Source: DASQFI01 sp035633215
Lineage (GTDB): Bacteria; Acidobacteriota; Vicinamibacteria; Vicinamibacterales; SCN-69-37
Length of the DNA: 64,000 nt
Direction: 5' to 3'
NCBI GenBank assembly: GCA_035633215.1
Contig: DASQFI010000037.1
Coordinates: 1-64,000 of the forward strand
Shown here piece after piece: positions 53,964 to 62,544 of the stretch (positions are counted from its first letter, which is position 1; the number at the start of each line of letters is the position of its first letter). Below the pieces are notes generated by a model. That model was not told the origin of the DNA, searched no databases, and saw only the letters and a program-made list of their open reading frames with translations. The position numbers and the translations under genes are program-made.

Positions 53964-55673
53964 TCAATCGGGCCGACCAGTCGTCTTCGTGAGGCATGCG
54001 GCCTCGCCGAGGACGGGCACCGCGTCAAAGGCGTCGGCCAGGCTCTGCGCATCGCGGACGAGCGTGTCCGGTGCGCCATGCAGCCGCAGCAGAGCGATCG
54101 CGTTGCGGCTCGTCGCCGGACCCGGCCGCAACCGATATTCGAAGACGAGCTCCTGATCGCCGAGCGCGTCCGAAAGGTGATACGACGTGGTGTGGCGCAA
54201 CAGTTGCACGAGCTCGCGATCGTGCGTCGCCGCGAGCACGACGTGCGGCCCGCGACTGCGGCCACTGCCCACGAGGTGTGTGAGCACGGCGCTTGCGGCG
54301 GCCACGCGCTCAACGGTGTTCGTGCCTCGGAACAGCTCATCGAACAGGAACAGATGCGCGGCCTCGCTGGAGCTGCTTTGCACCATGCGAACGATCGCCT
54401 CGACCTCAACGAGGTAGTAGCTCTTGCCCGCCAGCAGGTCGTCGGCCCGTCCCATCAGACTGAGCACGCGGAACACGGGTGCCTCGTACCGGGTCGCAAG
54501 ACACGTATTGATCGTCTGCGCCAGGACGACGTTCACCCCCACGGTCCGCAAGAAAGTCGACTTGCCGGACATGTTCGCGCCGCTGAGCAGCACACCGAAC
54601 GGCGGCGCCAGGACGATAGAGTTCGGCACGGGCTCGGTCAGCAAAGGATGACGGAGATCTGTAAGGGTCGCCGGCGTCACTGACGGGCCCAGCCTCGGAC
54701 GTGTCCACTGGCCGATGCTGCTGCGGAACGATGCGACGGCCACGGCCGCATCCACTTCTCCGACCGTTGCCAGCACGCGCATCATTGGACCGGCGTGCCG
54801 CCGCACTTCTTGCGCGCCGAAGTACAATGCGTTTGCATCGAGCAGGAAGAACAGGTTCAAGTACTCGAAGAACGAAGCGAGCAGCTCCCCACCGGCCGGA
54901 TCGCGACCCGCCCAACGGGCGAAAAGTTTGAGCCGATTGAGGCGCGGGAGTTCTTTCCTCAGTGGATCCAGCTTCGACTCGGCCCCATGACACCGCAGCG
55001 CGGCGGTGACTTCGGCTGCTGAGATCAGCGGACCGATTTGACGGAACACGCCGATGGCCGCTCCGATTCGGCCGGCAATCAGGTAACGCACGAGCAAGTG
55101 GACCATAGCGCCGCTGATTACGATCAAGAGCGCCACCGGCGCGAACGGTATCAGCAGCACCGCAATGAGCATGCTGGCGGCGAGGACGGGAAACAGCACG
55201 TGCCACGGCTGCGCCTCGAATGTCTCCCGTTCGAGAGAGCACAGGTGATAACCCGCCGGATGCTGAAGGCGGGCAAGCGCGGTCTGGGTCCGCTCCCGCG
55301 CTGCCGGATCCGCGCTCATGTGCGCGACGAAAGCCTCGAAAACTTCAACGTCCGACGCCGTAGGCAACGACCGCAGGCGGTGATAGAGCACCTGCTGTCC
55401 CACGGTGCTTTCGGTGCGATCCAGAAGGCCGAAGACGTCGTCGAGGAGCAGGTCGTCCCAGGCCCGATCGTCCAACCAGGCGGCGCCGGGCTGTTCGGAG
55501 ACTCTCAGCCGGTGGTACTCCGCGATCAGCGCCATCATGCGGAGCCGTTCGCGAGGCCGCGTCCATTCCCTGCGCAGCCGGGACAATCGCGTTCGACGGA
55601 CGTGCCACTCGATCGCGAGCCCCAGCCCTACGCCTGCGGCGATGATGACGATCACGATGAGAAGTGACGTCAT
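53964..55673 (-). CDS. Membrane-anchored MutS-like ATPase
   Basis: A 569-residue protein. An N-terminal membrane helix (LLIVIVIIAAGVGLGLAIEW) is followed by a MutS core-like helical region and two more membrane segments near 180-215 (HVLFPVLAASMLIAVLLIPF; VALLIVISGAMVHLL). The C-terminal ABC-type ATPase has Walker A GVLLSGANMSGKSTFLRTVG, Q-loop region, Walker B HLFLFDELFRGTNTVERVA and a His switch in VVLAATHDRELV. The mismatch-binding domain I (Phe-x-Glu) is absent, so it is a MutS family member unlikely to bind mismatches as MutS1 does. Its ATG overlaps the stop of a chimeric frame upstream (ATGA). It sits between two inverted palindromic repeats. Confidence 0.85.
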   Translation of the reverse strand: MTSLLIVIVIIAAGVGLGLAIEWHVRRTRLSRLRREWTRPRERLRMMALIAEYHRLRVSEQPGAAWLDDRAWDDLLLDDVFGLLDRTESTVGQQVLYHRLRSLPTASDVEVFEAFVAHMSADPAARERTQTALARLQHPAGYHLCSLERETFEAQPWHVLFPVLAASMLIAVLLIPFAPVALLIVISGAMVHLLVRYLIAGRIGAAIGVFRQIGPLISAAEVTAALRCHGAESKLDPLRKELPRLNRLKLFARWAGRDPAGGELLASFFEYLNLFFLLDANALYFGAQEVRRHAGPMMRVLATVGEVDAAVAVASFRSSIGQWTRPRLGPSVTPATLTDLRHPLLTEPVPNSIVLAPPFGVLLSGANMSGKSTFLRTVGVNVVLAQTINTCLATRYEAPVFRVLSLMGRADDLLAGKSYYLVEVEAIVRMVQSSSSEAAHLFLFDELFRGTNTVERVAAASAVLTHLVGSGRSRGPHVVLAATHDRELVQLLRHTTSYHLSDALGDQELVFEYRLRPGPATSRNAIALLRLHGAPDTLVRDAQSLADAFDAVPVLGEAACLTKTTGRPD

Positions 55674-55938
55674 GGAGCCTGGGCGCGGGTCCAGTCCTGG
55701 CGGGCCTCTTTGGCGTCTTCCTCCATTTGGCGGATCAGGGTTGGCCGCATGTCAGTCCAGTTCGCTTCGATCCAACTGAGACACTCCGCCCGCGCTCCCT
55801 GTGGACCAACGGCTGTCCAGCCGGCGGCGGTGTGAAACAGCGCACCCTGCTCCCGGGCGATGGCGGCAAGCGCGGCGATGGGCTGGATCATCCCGACTTC
55901 GGTGTTGGCGTCCATCACGGAGACGATCGATAGTTGTG
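55670..55938 (-). pseudogene. Chimeric frame starting in a cysteine-desulfurase fragment
   Basis: The minus frame reads IVSVMDANTEVGMIQPIAAL, then AAIAREQGALFHTA, which matches the middle of cysteine desulfurase (compare HANNEVGTIQPIAQLAAIAR in the intact iscS here). It then changes to an unrelated tail (WTAVGPQGARAECLSWIEAN; TLIRQMEEDAKEARQDW) and stops in an ATGA overlap with the MutS-like gene. The N-terminal start of a real cysteine desulfurase and the PLP lysine are missing. The tail could belong to the MutS operon. The frame may still be translated and couple to the downstream gene. Confidence 0.65.
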
Positions 55939-55964
55939 ATCATATGACGCGACTGATGGGATGC

Positions 55965-56290
55965 GTGACGCGCGGGCCGGGGGAAACTGCCCTTGGCTGG
56001 CGTGTGTCGATCCGACCGACTTGGAGCGACGCGATGAGCGTCAGTTGGAAAACTGCGCCGGAGGAGCGCGGTCTGCGAGGGCCGACTCCGTTAGGCCGGC
56101 GCGCCCACTAAAGAGCTCTCTTGATGGGCGAAGCCGTTCGGCCGAATAGGAGGCGGCCTGACGGGCGAGAGATCGCAGACCGCGCGAACGGAGGCAGCGG
56201 TTTTCGAGCGTCGCTCCCGGAGGTCGGATCGACACATGCCGCCCAAGGGCAGCACTCAGCCGGGCCCGAACAGTCTGAGGTCTCAGAGGA
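55965..56290. repeat. Large quasi-palindromic element E2 (inverted copy of E1)
   Basis: The core is 55987-56252 (266 bp). Read on the minus strand it matches E1 read on the plus strand, with small differences. It shows the same palindromic structure (centre AAAGAGCTCTCTTG), the same flank remnants and the same GTTAGGCCGGCGCGCCCA block. Coding-like frames in both copies end SVSWKTAPEERGLRGPTPLG, which may be a relic of frame conservation or chance. Confidence 0.85.
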
Positions 56291-56423
56291 GTAGCGGCTA
56301 GCCTGGACAGAAGGAGAGGGTCAGCCGGCTCAGTCAGGCGAGCAAAGCGCGCGCCTACAGCCCGCTGGTTCCCCGAAGCGCGCAGCGCAAAGGGCGGATC
56401 TGTGAAAAACTATCAGGTCGGCC

Positions 56424-57215
56424 ATGCGCCCAATCATCGCCCTCCTCAGCGATTTTGGCTCCCGCGACCACTATGCGGGCGTCATGAAGGGCGTCATGCT
56501 CGGGATCTGTCCCGATGCGACGCTCGTGGACGTGTCGCACGATCTGCCGGCGCATGACATTCCGTTTGCCGCGCTCGAACTGGCGGCGACCTACAAGTTC
56601 TTCCCGGCCGGAACTGTTTTCCTGACGGTCGTCGATCCCGGCGTCGGTACGGCGCGCCGGGGACTGGCGGCCGAAGCAGGGGACTGGCGGTTCGTCGCGC
56701 CCGACAACGGCGTGCTCACCGCGGTCTTCCAGGAGCTGCCGCCGAAGAAAGTCGTCGAGCTCACCGAACGTCGGTACGCGCGGCCGACGGTGAGCCGGAC
56801 GTTCGAGGGCCGCGATCGGTTCGCGCCGGCGGCCGCCTGGATCGCCAAGAACACGCAGCTTCAAGCGCTGGGCCGTCTCGTGACCGACTACCAGATGCTC
56901 GACCTGCCGCGACCACGATTCGAGGACGGCGTGCTGCGAGGGTCGGTCGTGCGTGTGGATCGATTCGGCAACATCGTCACCAATCTGGATCGCCGGTCGT
57001 GCGAGCGGCTGGCCGACGGCACGCGCGGCCTCCAATTGACCGTTCGCGGCCAGGCGATCGCCCACCTCGTTTCGACCTACTCGGACATCGCTCCCGGTGA
57101 AATCGGCGCGCTGTTCGGGAGTACCGATCATCTCGAATGCGCCGCCCACGCGGCCAGCGCCGCCGAGCAGCTGGGGGTGGCTGTCGGCGATCCGGTGGAG
57201 CTGCGCCGCGCATGA
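56424..57215 (+). CDS. SAM hydroxide adenosyltransferase-family protein (DUF62)
   Basis: A 263-residue protein. The N-terminal MRPIIALLSDFGSRDHYAGV, VVDPGVGTARRGL and RFVAPDNGVLTAVF are the SAM-binding and catalytic blocks of the fluorinase/chlorinase-like family; the Asp, Arg and His triad that activates water in the hydrolases appears to be kept (Asp68-type positions in VVDPGVG, VSHDLPAHDIP). It would cleave SAM to adenosine and methionine. The acyl-CoA dehydrogenase gene follows after 9 bases. Confidence 0.85.
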   Translation: MRPIIALLSDFGSRDHYAGVMKGVMLGICPDATLVDVSHDLPAHDIPFAALELAATYKFFPAGTVFLTVVDPGVGTARRGLAAEAGDWRFVAPDNGVLTAVFQELPPKKVVELTERRYARPTVSRTFEGRDRFAPAAAWIAKNTQLQALGRLVTDYQMLDLPRPRFEDGVLRGSVVRVDRFGNIVTNLDRRSCERLADGTRGLQLTVRGQAIAHLVSTYSDIAPGEIGALFGSTDHLECAAHAASAAEQLGVAVGDPVELRRA

Positions 57216-57224
57216 CACGACACC

Positions 57225-58430
57225 ATGATTGATTTCGAGCTGTCCGAAGAGCACAAGATCCTGGAACAAACCGTTCGCGACTGGGGCGCGCGTGAAGTGG
57301 CGCCCCGCATCCGCGACCTCGACCGCGAGCACAAGTTCGATCGCGGGGTCCTGCCGCAGATGGCCAAGCTCGGCCTGCTCGGCGTCTCCGTGCCCGCGCA
57401 ATACGGCGGCGCGGGCATGGACTACATCAGCCTCGGTCTGGTGAGCGAAGAGCTCGAGTACGTCGACACGTCGCTGCGGGTCATCATGTCCGTGCATTCC
57501 GGGCTGAACTGTCTCTCGCTCCTCACGTGGGGCACCGAGGATCAGAAGCAGCGCTATCTGGTCCCGCAGGCGCAGGGGCAGAAGATCGCGACCTACGGGC
57601 TGACCGAGCCGGCCGCAGGAAGCGACGTCCGTGGCATTCAGACGGTCGCCGTCAAGCGCGGCGATCGCTACCTGCTCACGGGCGAGAAGATGTGGATCTC
57701 GCTCGCCGACGTCGCCGACAACTTTCTCGTCTTCGCCTGGAGCGATCTCGACAAGAAGAAACAACGCGATCCGTCCGGCCTCAGCGCGTTCATCGTCGAG
57801 CGCGCGTTCAAGGGATTCTCGAGCGGCACGCTGACGCACAAGTGGGGCATCCTCGCGGGCAACACCGGGTTCTTCAAGATGGACGACGTGGAAGTGCCCG
57901 CCGAGAACGTGGTCGGCAAGCCCGGCGAGGGATTCAAGGTCGCGATGTTCGCGCTCGACCAGGGGCGCTTCACGGTGGCGGCCGGCGCGACCGGATTGAT
58001 CCGGGCGTGCCGCGACGCCAGCGCGAAATACGCCAACGAGCGGCGCGCCTTCGGCGTCGAGATCGCGCAGCACCAGCTCGTGAAGGAAATGATCGCGCAG
58101 ATGGAATCCGACTATCAGGCCTCGCGGCTGCTCTGGCTGCGATCGGGCTGGCTCAAGAACATCGGCCGGCGCAACACGCGCGAGACCGGGCTGGCCAAGT
58201 GGTTCGCCACCGTCGCCTCCGAACGGGCCGCCGGCGACGCGGTCCAGATTCACGGCGCGAACGGGTACTCGGACGAATATCCGGTCGGCCGCTTCTATCG
58301 CAATTGCAAGGGCGCGGTGATCTACGAGGGCACGCGCGAGATTCACAAGCTCATGCAGGCCGACTACGTGCTCGGCTTCAGAAGCGATCGGCCCACTCGC
58401 TGCGAGCTGCCGCCCGCCGGGGGACAGTGA
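57225..58430 (+). CDS. Acyl-CoA dehydrogenase (glutaryl-CoA-like)
   Basis: A 401-residue flavoenzyme. The FAD/substrate segments are IATYGLTEPAAGSDVRGIQT and WISLADVADNFLVFAW; the catalytic Glu is in GAVIYEGTREIHKLMQADYV. It introduces an alpha-beta double bond into acyl-CoA. The stop overlaps the glpX start (TGATG). The middle acyl-CoA dehydrogenase-type arrangement is intact. Confidence 0.9.
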   Translation: MIDFELSEEHKILEQTVRDWGAREVAPRIRDLDREHKFDRGVLPQMAKLGLLGVSVPAQYGGAGMDYISLGLVSEELEYVDTSLRVIMSVHSGLNCLSLLTWGTEDQKQRYLVPQAQGQKIATYGLTEPAAGSDVRGIQTVAVKRGDRYLLTGEKMWISLADVADNFLVFAWSDLDKKKQRDPSGLSAFIVERAFKGFSSGTLTHKWGILAGNTGFFKMDDVEVPAENVVGKPGEGFKVAMFALDQGRFTVAAGATGLIRACRDASAKYANERRAFGVEIAQHQLVKEMIAQMESDYQASRLLWLRSGWLKNIGRRNTRETGLAKWFATVASERAAGDAVQIHGANGYSDEYPVGRFYRNCKGAVIYEGTREIHKLMQADYVLGFRSDRPTRCELPPAGGQ

Positions 58431-59428
58431 TGGCGCCCAGGAGCGTCTCGTTCGATCTCTCGCTCGAGCTGCTCAAGGTCGTCGAGCAGGCCGCCGTGGC
58501 GTGCGCGCAGACGATGGGCCAGGGCGACCGGCATGGGTCGGACAAGGCCGCGGTCGAAGCGATGCGGCGCACGCTCGACGACGTGCCGATCGATGGGACG
58601 ATCGTGATTGGCGAGGGCGAGCGTGACGAAGCGCCCATGCTGTTCATCGGCGAGAAGGTCGGCCAGGCGGCGCGCGGGCAGAACGGGCTGCCGGCGGTGG
58701 ACATCGCCGTCGATCCGCTCGAAGGCACGAATCTCTGCGCGACCGGCGCGCCGAACGCCATCGCGGTGCTCGCCGCCTCGACGAGCGGCGGGCTGCTGCA
58801 CGCCCCCGACCTCTACATGGACAAGCTCGTGGTCGGCCCGCGCGCCCGGCACACGGTCAGCCTCGATCGACCCGTCAAGGCGAACCTGAAAGCGATCGCG
58901 AAGGCGCTCGAGCGCAAGGTCGAAGATCTGGTCGTCATGGTGCTCGACCGTCCGCGGCACGAAAAGCTGATCGCGGACATCCGCGCGGCCGGGGCGCGCA
59001 TTCGGCTCATCGGCGACGGCGACCTCTCGGCCGGCATCGCGGCGGCGCTCGAGGGATCCGGCGTCCATGCGGTGATGGGCACGGGCGGCGCACCGGAAGG
59101 CGTGCTGACGGCGGCGGCCATGCGCTGCCTGGGCGGAGAAATCTACGCGCGGCTCGTCATCTCGAAGCCGGAACACGAGGCGCGGTCCCGGGCGATGGGC
59201 ATCACGGATTTCAAGCGGATCTACTCCGCCAACGATCTGGCCTCCGGCGACTCGATCACGTTCGTCGCGACCGGCGTGACCGACGGCGCGCTCATGAAAG
59301 GCGTGCGGTTCTTCGGGCATGGCATTCGGACCAGCTCGGTCGTCATGCAGAACGAGCCGCATCAGATCCGCTTCATCGACACGATCCACGTGCACCGCAC
59401 GGACGACGATCTGCGGATTCGGTTCTGA
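58430..59428 (+). CDS. glpX: Class II fructose-1,6-bisphosphatase
   Basis: A 332-residue enzyme from the ATG at 58430, which overlaps the previous stop. Metal and phosphate motifs are GTIVIGEGERDEAPMLFIGE and AVDPLEGTNLCATGAPNAI, and the closing block is RLIGDGDLSAGIAAALEGSG. It dephosphorylates fructose-1,6-bisphosphate in gluconeogenesis. With glgA 10 kb upstream it fits glycogen formation from non-sugar carbon, though not as an operon. Confidence 0.95.
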   Translation: MAPRSVSFDLSLELLKVVEQAAVACAQTMGQGDRHGSDKAAVEAMRRTLDDVPIDGTIVIGEGERDEAPMLFIGEKVGQAARGQNGLPAVDIAVDPLEGTNLCATGAPNAIAVLAASTSGGLLHAPDLYMDKLVVGPRARHTVSLDRPVKANLKAIAKALERKVEDLVVMVLDRPRHEKLIADIRAAGARIRLIGDGDLSAGIAAALEGSGVHAVMGTGGAPEGVLTAAAMRCLGGEIYARLVISKPEHEARSRAMGITDFKRIYSANDLASGDSITFVATGVTDGALMKGVRFFGHGIRTSSVVMQNEPHQIRFIDTIHVHRTDDDLRIRF

Positions 59429-59429
59429 G

Positions 59430-60632
59430 TTGACGGCCGGGATCCAATGGCGCCGTAATCAGGCAGCGGTCACGGCGGCCACCTTCGTCGGCTTCACGGG
59501 CTTCACGCTGGTGATGCCCTTCCTCCCGCTCTACTTCGAGCAGCTCGGCGTGCGCGATCCCGGCGAGATAGCCATGTGGTCCGGCGTGAGCCTCGGCGTC
59601 ACGCCGGCGGTCACGGCGGTTATGGCGCCTCTCTGGGCGCGCGTCGCGGACCGGTTCGGCCGCAAGCTGATGGTGACGCGGTCGCTCGCCAGCTTCGTGC
59701 TCATCATGGGGCTCCTCGGGTTCGTGACGGCGCCGTGGCAGGTGTTCGTTCTACGCGCGATTCAAGGCCTCTTCGCCGGCTACGGCCCGATCGCGATGAC
59801 GATGGCGGCCGAGTCGGCGCCGGCCGAGCAGATGGCGACGGCCATTGGATGGGTACAGAGCGCGCAGCGGCTCGGCCCCGCGCTCGGCCCCGTCATCGGC
59901 GGCACGCTCGCGCAAACGCTCGGACTGCGCAACACCTTCCTCGTCTCCGCGTCGTTCTATTTCTTCGCGCTGCTGCTCGTGCTGTTCGGCTTTCGCGATC
60001 CGACGACGCGGCGCGCCACCGAGGCCGCCGCGCTGCCGGGCGCGACGTCGTTCGCGACACTGGCCCGCGTGCCCCACTTCGTGCTCTTCATGGGCACGGT
60101 GTTCGCGTTGCAGCTCGTCGATCGCAGCTTCGGTCCCATCCTTCCGCTCTATCTCCAGGAAGCCGGCGTCGGCGCGGCGATCGTTCCGTTTCTGGCCGGC
60201 GTGATCTTCACCACCACAGCGGGCGCGGCCGCGCTCGGGAATCACACGAGCGGCTGGCTGTTGAAACGGTGGCCGCCGGCGCTGCTCGTGCCGGCCGCCG
60301 CGGCGCTGGCGGGCATCGGGACGTTCGTGTTTGGGGCCGGTGCGCCCACGAGCGTGCTGATCGTGACGGCCGCGATCCTGGGACTGGGCCTGGGCGTGGC
60401 GACGACGGCCGTGTACACGGCGGCGACGCGAGCGGTGCCAGCGGCCGCCCGGACCGTCGCATTCAGCTACCTCTCGACCGCGTACCTCGCCGGACTGGCG
60501 ATCAGCCCGGTGCTGGCCGGGATCATCGGATCGTTCAACGTTCGCGCGGTGTTCCTCGTCGACGCCGTCGGCCTCGGGGTGCTCGCCTGGGCCGTGCAGA
60601 AAAAAATGTCCGCGCGCTCATGCAGCGGCTGA
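59430..60632 (+). CDS. MFS transporter, multidrug-type
   Basis: A 400-residue membrane protein with 12 predicted segments. The loop 2-3 signature is PLWARVADRFGRKLMVTRSL, with a related mid-loop WLLKRWPPALLVPAAAALAG. It starts at the TTG at 59430, directly after the glpX stop. A drug or metabolite exporter is likely; substrate unknown. Its tail overlaps the tsaC gene by 13 bases. Confidence 0.9.
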   Translation: MTAGIQWRRNQAAVTAATFVGFTGFTLVMPFLPLYFEQLGVRDPGEIAMWSGVSLGVTPAVTAVMAPLWARVADRFGRKLMVTRSLASFVLIMGLLGFVTAPWQVFVLRAIQGLFAGYGPIAMTMAAESAPAEQMATAIGWVQSAQRLGPALGPVIGGTLAQTLGLRNTFLVSASFYFFALLLVLFGFRDPTTRRATEAAALPGATSFATLARVPHFVLFMGTVFALQLVDRSFGPILPLYLQEAGVGAAIVPFLAGVIFTTTAGAAALGNHTSGWLLKRWPPALLVPAAAALAGIGTFVFGAGAPTSVLIVTAAILGLGLGVATTAVYTAATRAVPAAARTVAFSYLSTAYLAGLAISPVLAGIIGSFNVRAVFLVDAVGLGVLAWAVQKKMSARSCSG

Positions 60633-61252
60633 CGGTCGATCCAGCGCGCTGCCGCGCGGAGGATCTCCGCGAGGCGGCCGCGTGGCTGCGTGCGGGCCGA
60701 ATCGTCGCGTTTCCCACCGACACGTTCTACGGCCTGGCCGTCGATCCGACGTCGGCGGCGGCCGTACGGGATCTTTTCAGATTGAAGGGCCGGCCGGCGG
60801 ACGTCGCCGTGCCGCTCATCGCCTCGTCAGTCGCGCAGGTTGAAGCGCTCGGGGGCCATTGGAGCCCGGCGATGAAAACACTCGCGCGAACCTTCTGGCC
60901 AGGCCCGGTGTCACTTATCCATGAGGCCCCGTCAGAGATGGTGCACGACGTCCACGGAGGCGCGGGCACGATTGCGATTCGAGTCCCCGATCACCGCGTG
61001 GCGCGAGCGCTGGCCGACGCCTTTGGCGCGCCGATCACCGCGACGAGCGCGAATCGCACCGGCGAGCCGCCCGCGCAGTCTGCCGACGCGCTGACGTTTC
61101 TCGCCGCGGATCCCCTGCTGATCGTCGTCGATGGGGGAGTGACGCCCGGCGGCGCGGCGTCGACGATCGTCGATGCGCGCGGCGAGCCGCCCGTGCTCGT
61201 GCGCGCCGGCGCCGTCGCCTGGAACCGCGTGCTAGAATCGCTTCAAGGATGA
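60620..61252 (+). CDS. tsaC: Threonylcarbamoyl-AMP synthase (Sua5/YrdC/YwlC)
   Basis: A 210-residue protein with the YrdC motifs RIVAFPTDTFYGLAVDPTSA, FRLKGRPADVAVPLI, FWPGPVSLIHEAP and APITATSANRTGEPPAQSA. It makes threonylcarbamoyl-AMP for t6A37 of ANN-decoding tRNAs. It overlaps the MFS gene at the start and the hflX gene at the end (ATGA). It lacks the extra C-terminal Sua5 domain. Confidence 0.9.
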   Translation: MQRLTVDPARCRAEDLREAAAWLRAGRIVAFPTDTFYGLAVDPTSAAAVRDLFRLKGRPADVAVPLIASSVAQVEALGGHWSPAMKTLARTFWPGPVSLIHEAPSEMVHDVHGGAGTIAIRVPDHRVARALADAFGAPITATSANRTGEPPAQSADALTFLAADPLLIVVDGGVTPGGAASTIVDARGEPPVLVRAGAVAWNRVLESLQG

Positions 61253-62544
61253 GCAAGCGACGTGTCGTGTCGAACGCGCCGCCGCGCGATCGCGCGGCGC
61301 TCGTGAGCCTCGTCACTCGTCAGTCGCGCGCGCTCGATTCCGACGACATCCTCGACGAGCTCACCGGCCTCGCGCGCGCCGCCGGCGCCGATGTCGTGCT
61401 GTCGGTGGCGCAGTCGCGCGGCGTGCCCGATTCGTCCACGCTGATCGGCACGGGCAAGGCCGAGTCGCTCGCCGAATCGGCGCGAGAGGCCGGCGCAACC
61501 GTCATCATCTTCGACAACGACCTCACGCCCGGGCAGGCACGCAACCTCGAGCGCGTGTGCGGGCGCCGCGTCATCGATCGGACCGAGCTGATCCTCGACA
61601 TCTTCGCCCAGCGCGCGCGCACGAAAGAAGGGCAGCTTCAGGTGGAGCTGGCGCAGCTGCAGTATCTGCTGCCGCGTCTTGCCGGATCGAGCGACGCCTT
61701 GTCACGCCTCGGTGGCGGCATCGGCACCCGGGGCCCTGGCGAAACCAAGCTCGAAACGGACCGGCGGCGCATCCGCCACCGGATTGCCGGCCTCAAGGCG
61801 GAAATCGGCATAGTCCGGCGCCGCCGGGGCTACTTGCGCGATCGCCGCAAGCGGACGAATCTGCCGACCGTCGCGCTGGTCGGCTACACGAACGCGGGCA
61901 AGACCACGCTGTTCAACCTTCTCACCGGCGCGGCCGCCGCCGCGTCCCACGCGCTGTTCGTGACGCTGGACCCGCTGCTGCGCCGCGTGAAACTCGGCGA
62001 TGCGCGCCAGATTCTGATCTCGGACACGGTCGGGTTCATCGACCGGCTGCCGCACCAGCTCGTGGCCGCGTTCCATGCGACGCTCGAGGAAGTGGCGGCC
62101 GCCGACCTGCTCGTCCACGTGATCGACGCGTCCGCGCCGGATCGCGCCCGCCGCGCCGAAGCCGTGCGGTCGGTGCTGTCCGACGTCGGCGCCGATCGCC
62201 TTCCCACGATCGACGTGTTCAACAAGATCGACCTGCTCGCCGAGGGCGAAGCCGAGCGTCTCAGGGCCACCCATGCGGGGGCCGTGATGCTGTCGGCGCA
62301 GCGGGGAACCGGCCGCGAGCACCTGCTCGACGTGATTGCCGCGCGCCTGGCGATGGACGCGCAGCGAATGACGCTGCAGCTCGATCGCTCGGTCGAGGCC
62401 GACCGGAAGCTGCTGGCCAGCCTCTATCGCCATGCGCGGGTCGTGCGCGTGGACGAAGGCGCCGGCGCCGAGCAGCTGTCGATCGAGGCCGATGTGCCGC
62501 GCCGGCTGATGAGCCGGTTCCGGCGCGCGAAGGTGCCGGCGTGA
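61249..62544 (+). CDS. hflX: GTPase HflX
   Basis: A 431-residue GTPase. The N-terminal HflX domain (TLIGTGKAESLAESAREAGA; FDNDLTPGQARNLERVCGRR) is followed by a helical linker with GGGIGTRGPGETKLETDRRR. The G domain has VALVGYTNAGKTTLFNLLTG (G1), DTVGFIDRLPHQL (G3) and VFNKIDLL (G4). It splits or recycles ribosomes. Its stop overlaps the start of the TPR gene (GTGA). Confidence 0.95.
   Translation: MSKRRVVSNAPPRDRAALVSLVTRQSRALDSDDILDELTGLARAAGADVVLSVAQSRGVPDSSTLIGTGKAESLAESAREAGATVIIFDNDLTPGQARNLERVCGRRVIDRTELILDIFAQRARTKEGQLQVELAQLQYLLPRLAGSSDALSRLGGGIGTRGPGETKLETDRRRIRHRIAGLKAEIGIVRRRRGYLRDRRKRTNLPTVALVGYTNAGKTTLFNLLTGAAAAASHALFVTLDPLLRRVKLGDARQILISDTVGFIDRLPHQLVAAFHATLEEVAAADLLVHVIDASAPDRARRAEAVRSVLSDVGADRLPTIDVFNKIDLLAEGEAERLRATHAGAVMLSAQRGTGREHLLDVIAARLAMDAQRMTLQLDRSVEADRKLLASLYRHARVVRVDEGAGAEQLSIEADVPRRLMSRFRRAKVPA

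Noticed and set aside
53359..56252. E1/E2 as integron attC sites
   Set aside because: A GCCTAAC/GTTAGGC box is present on only one arm, the pairing arms are much longer than in attC, and no integrase gene or cassette array is in the window.
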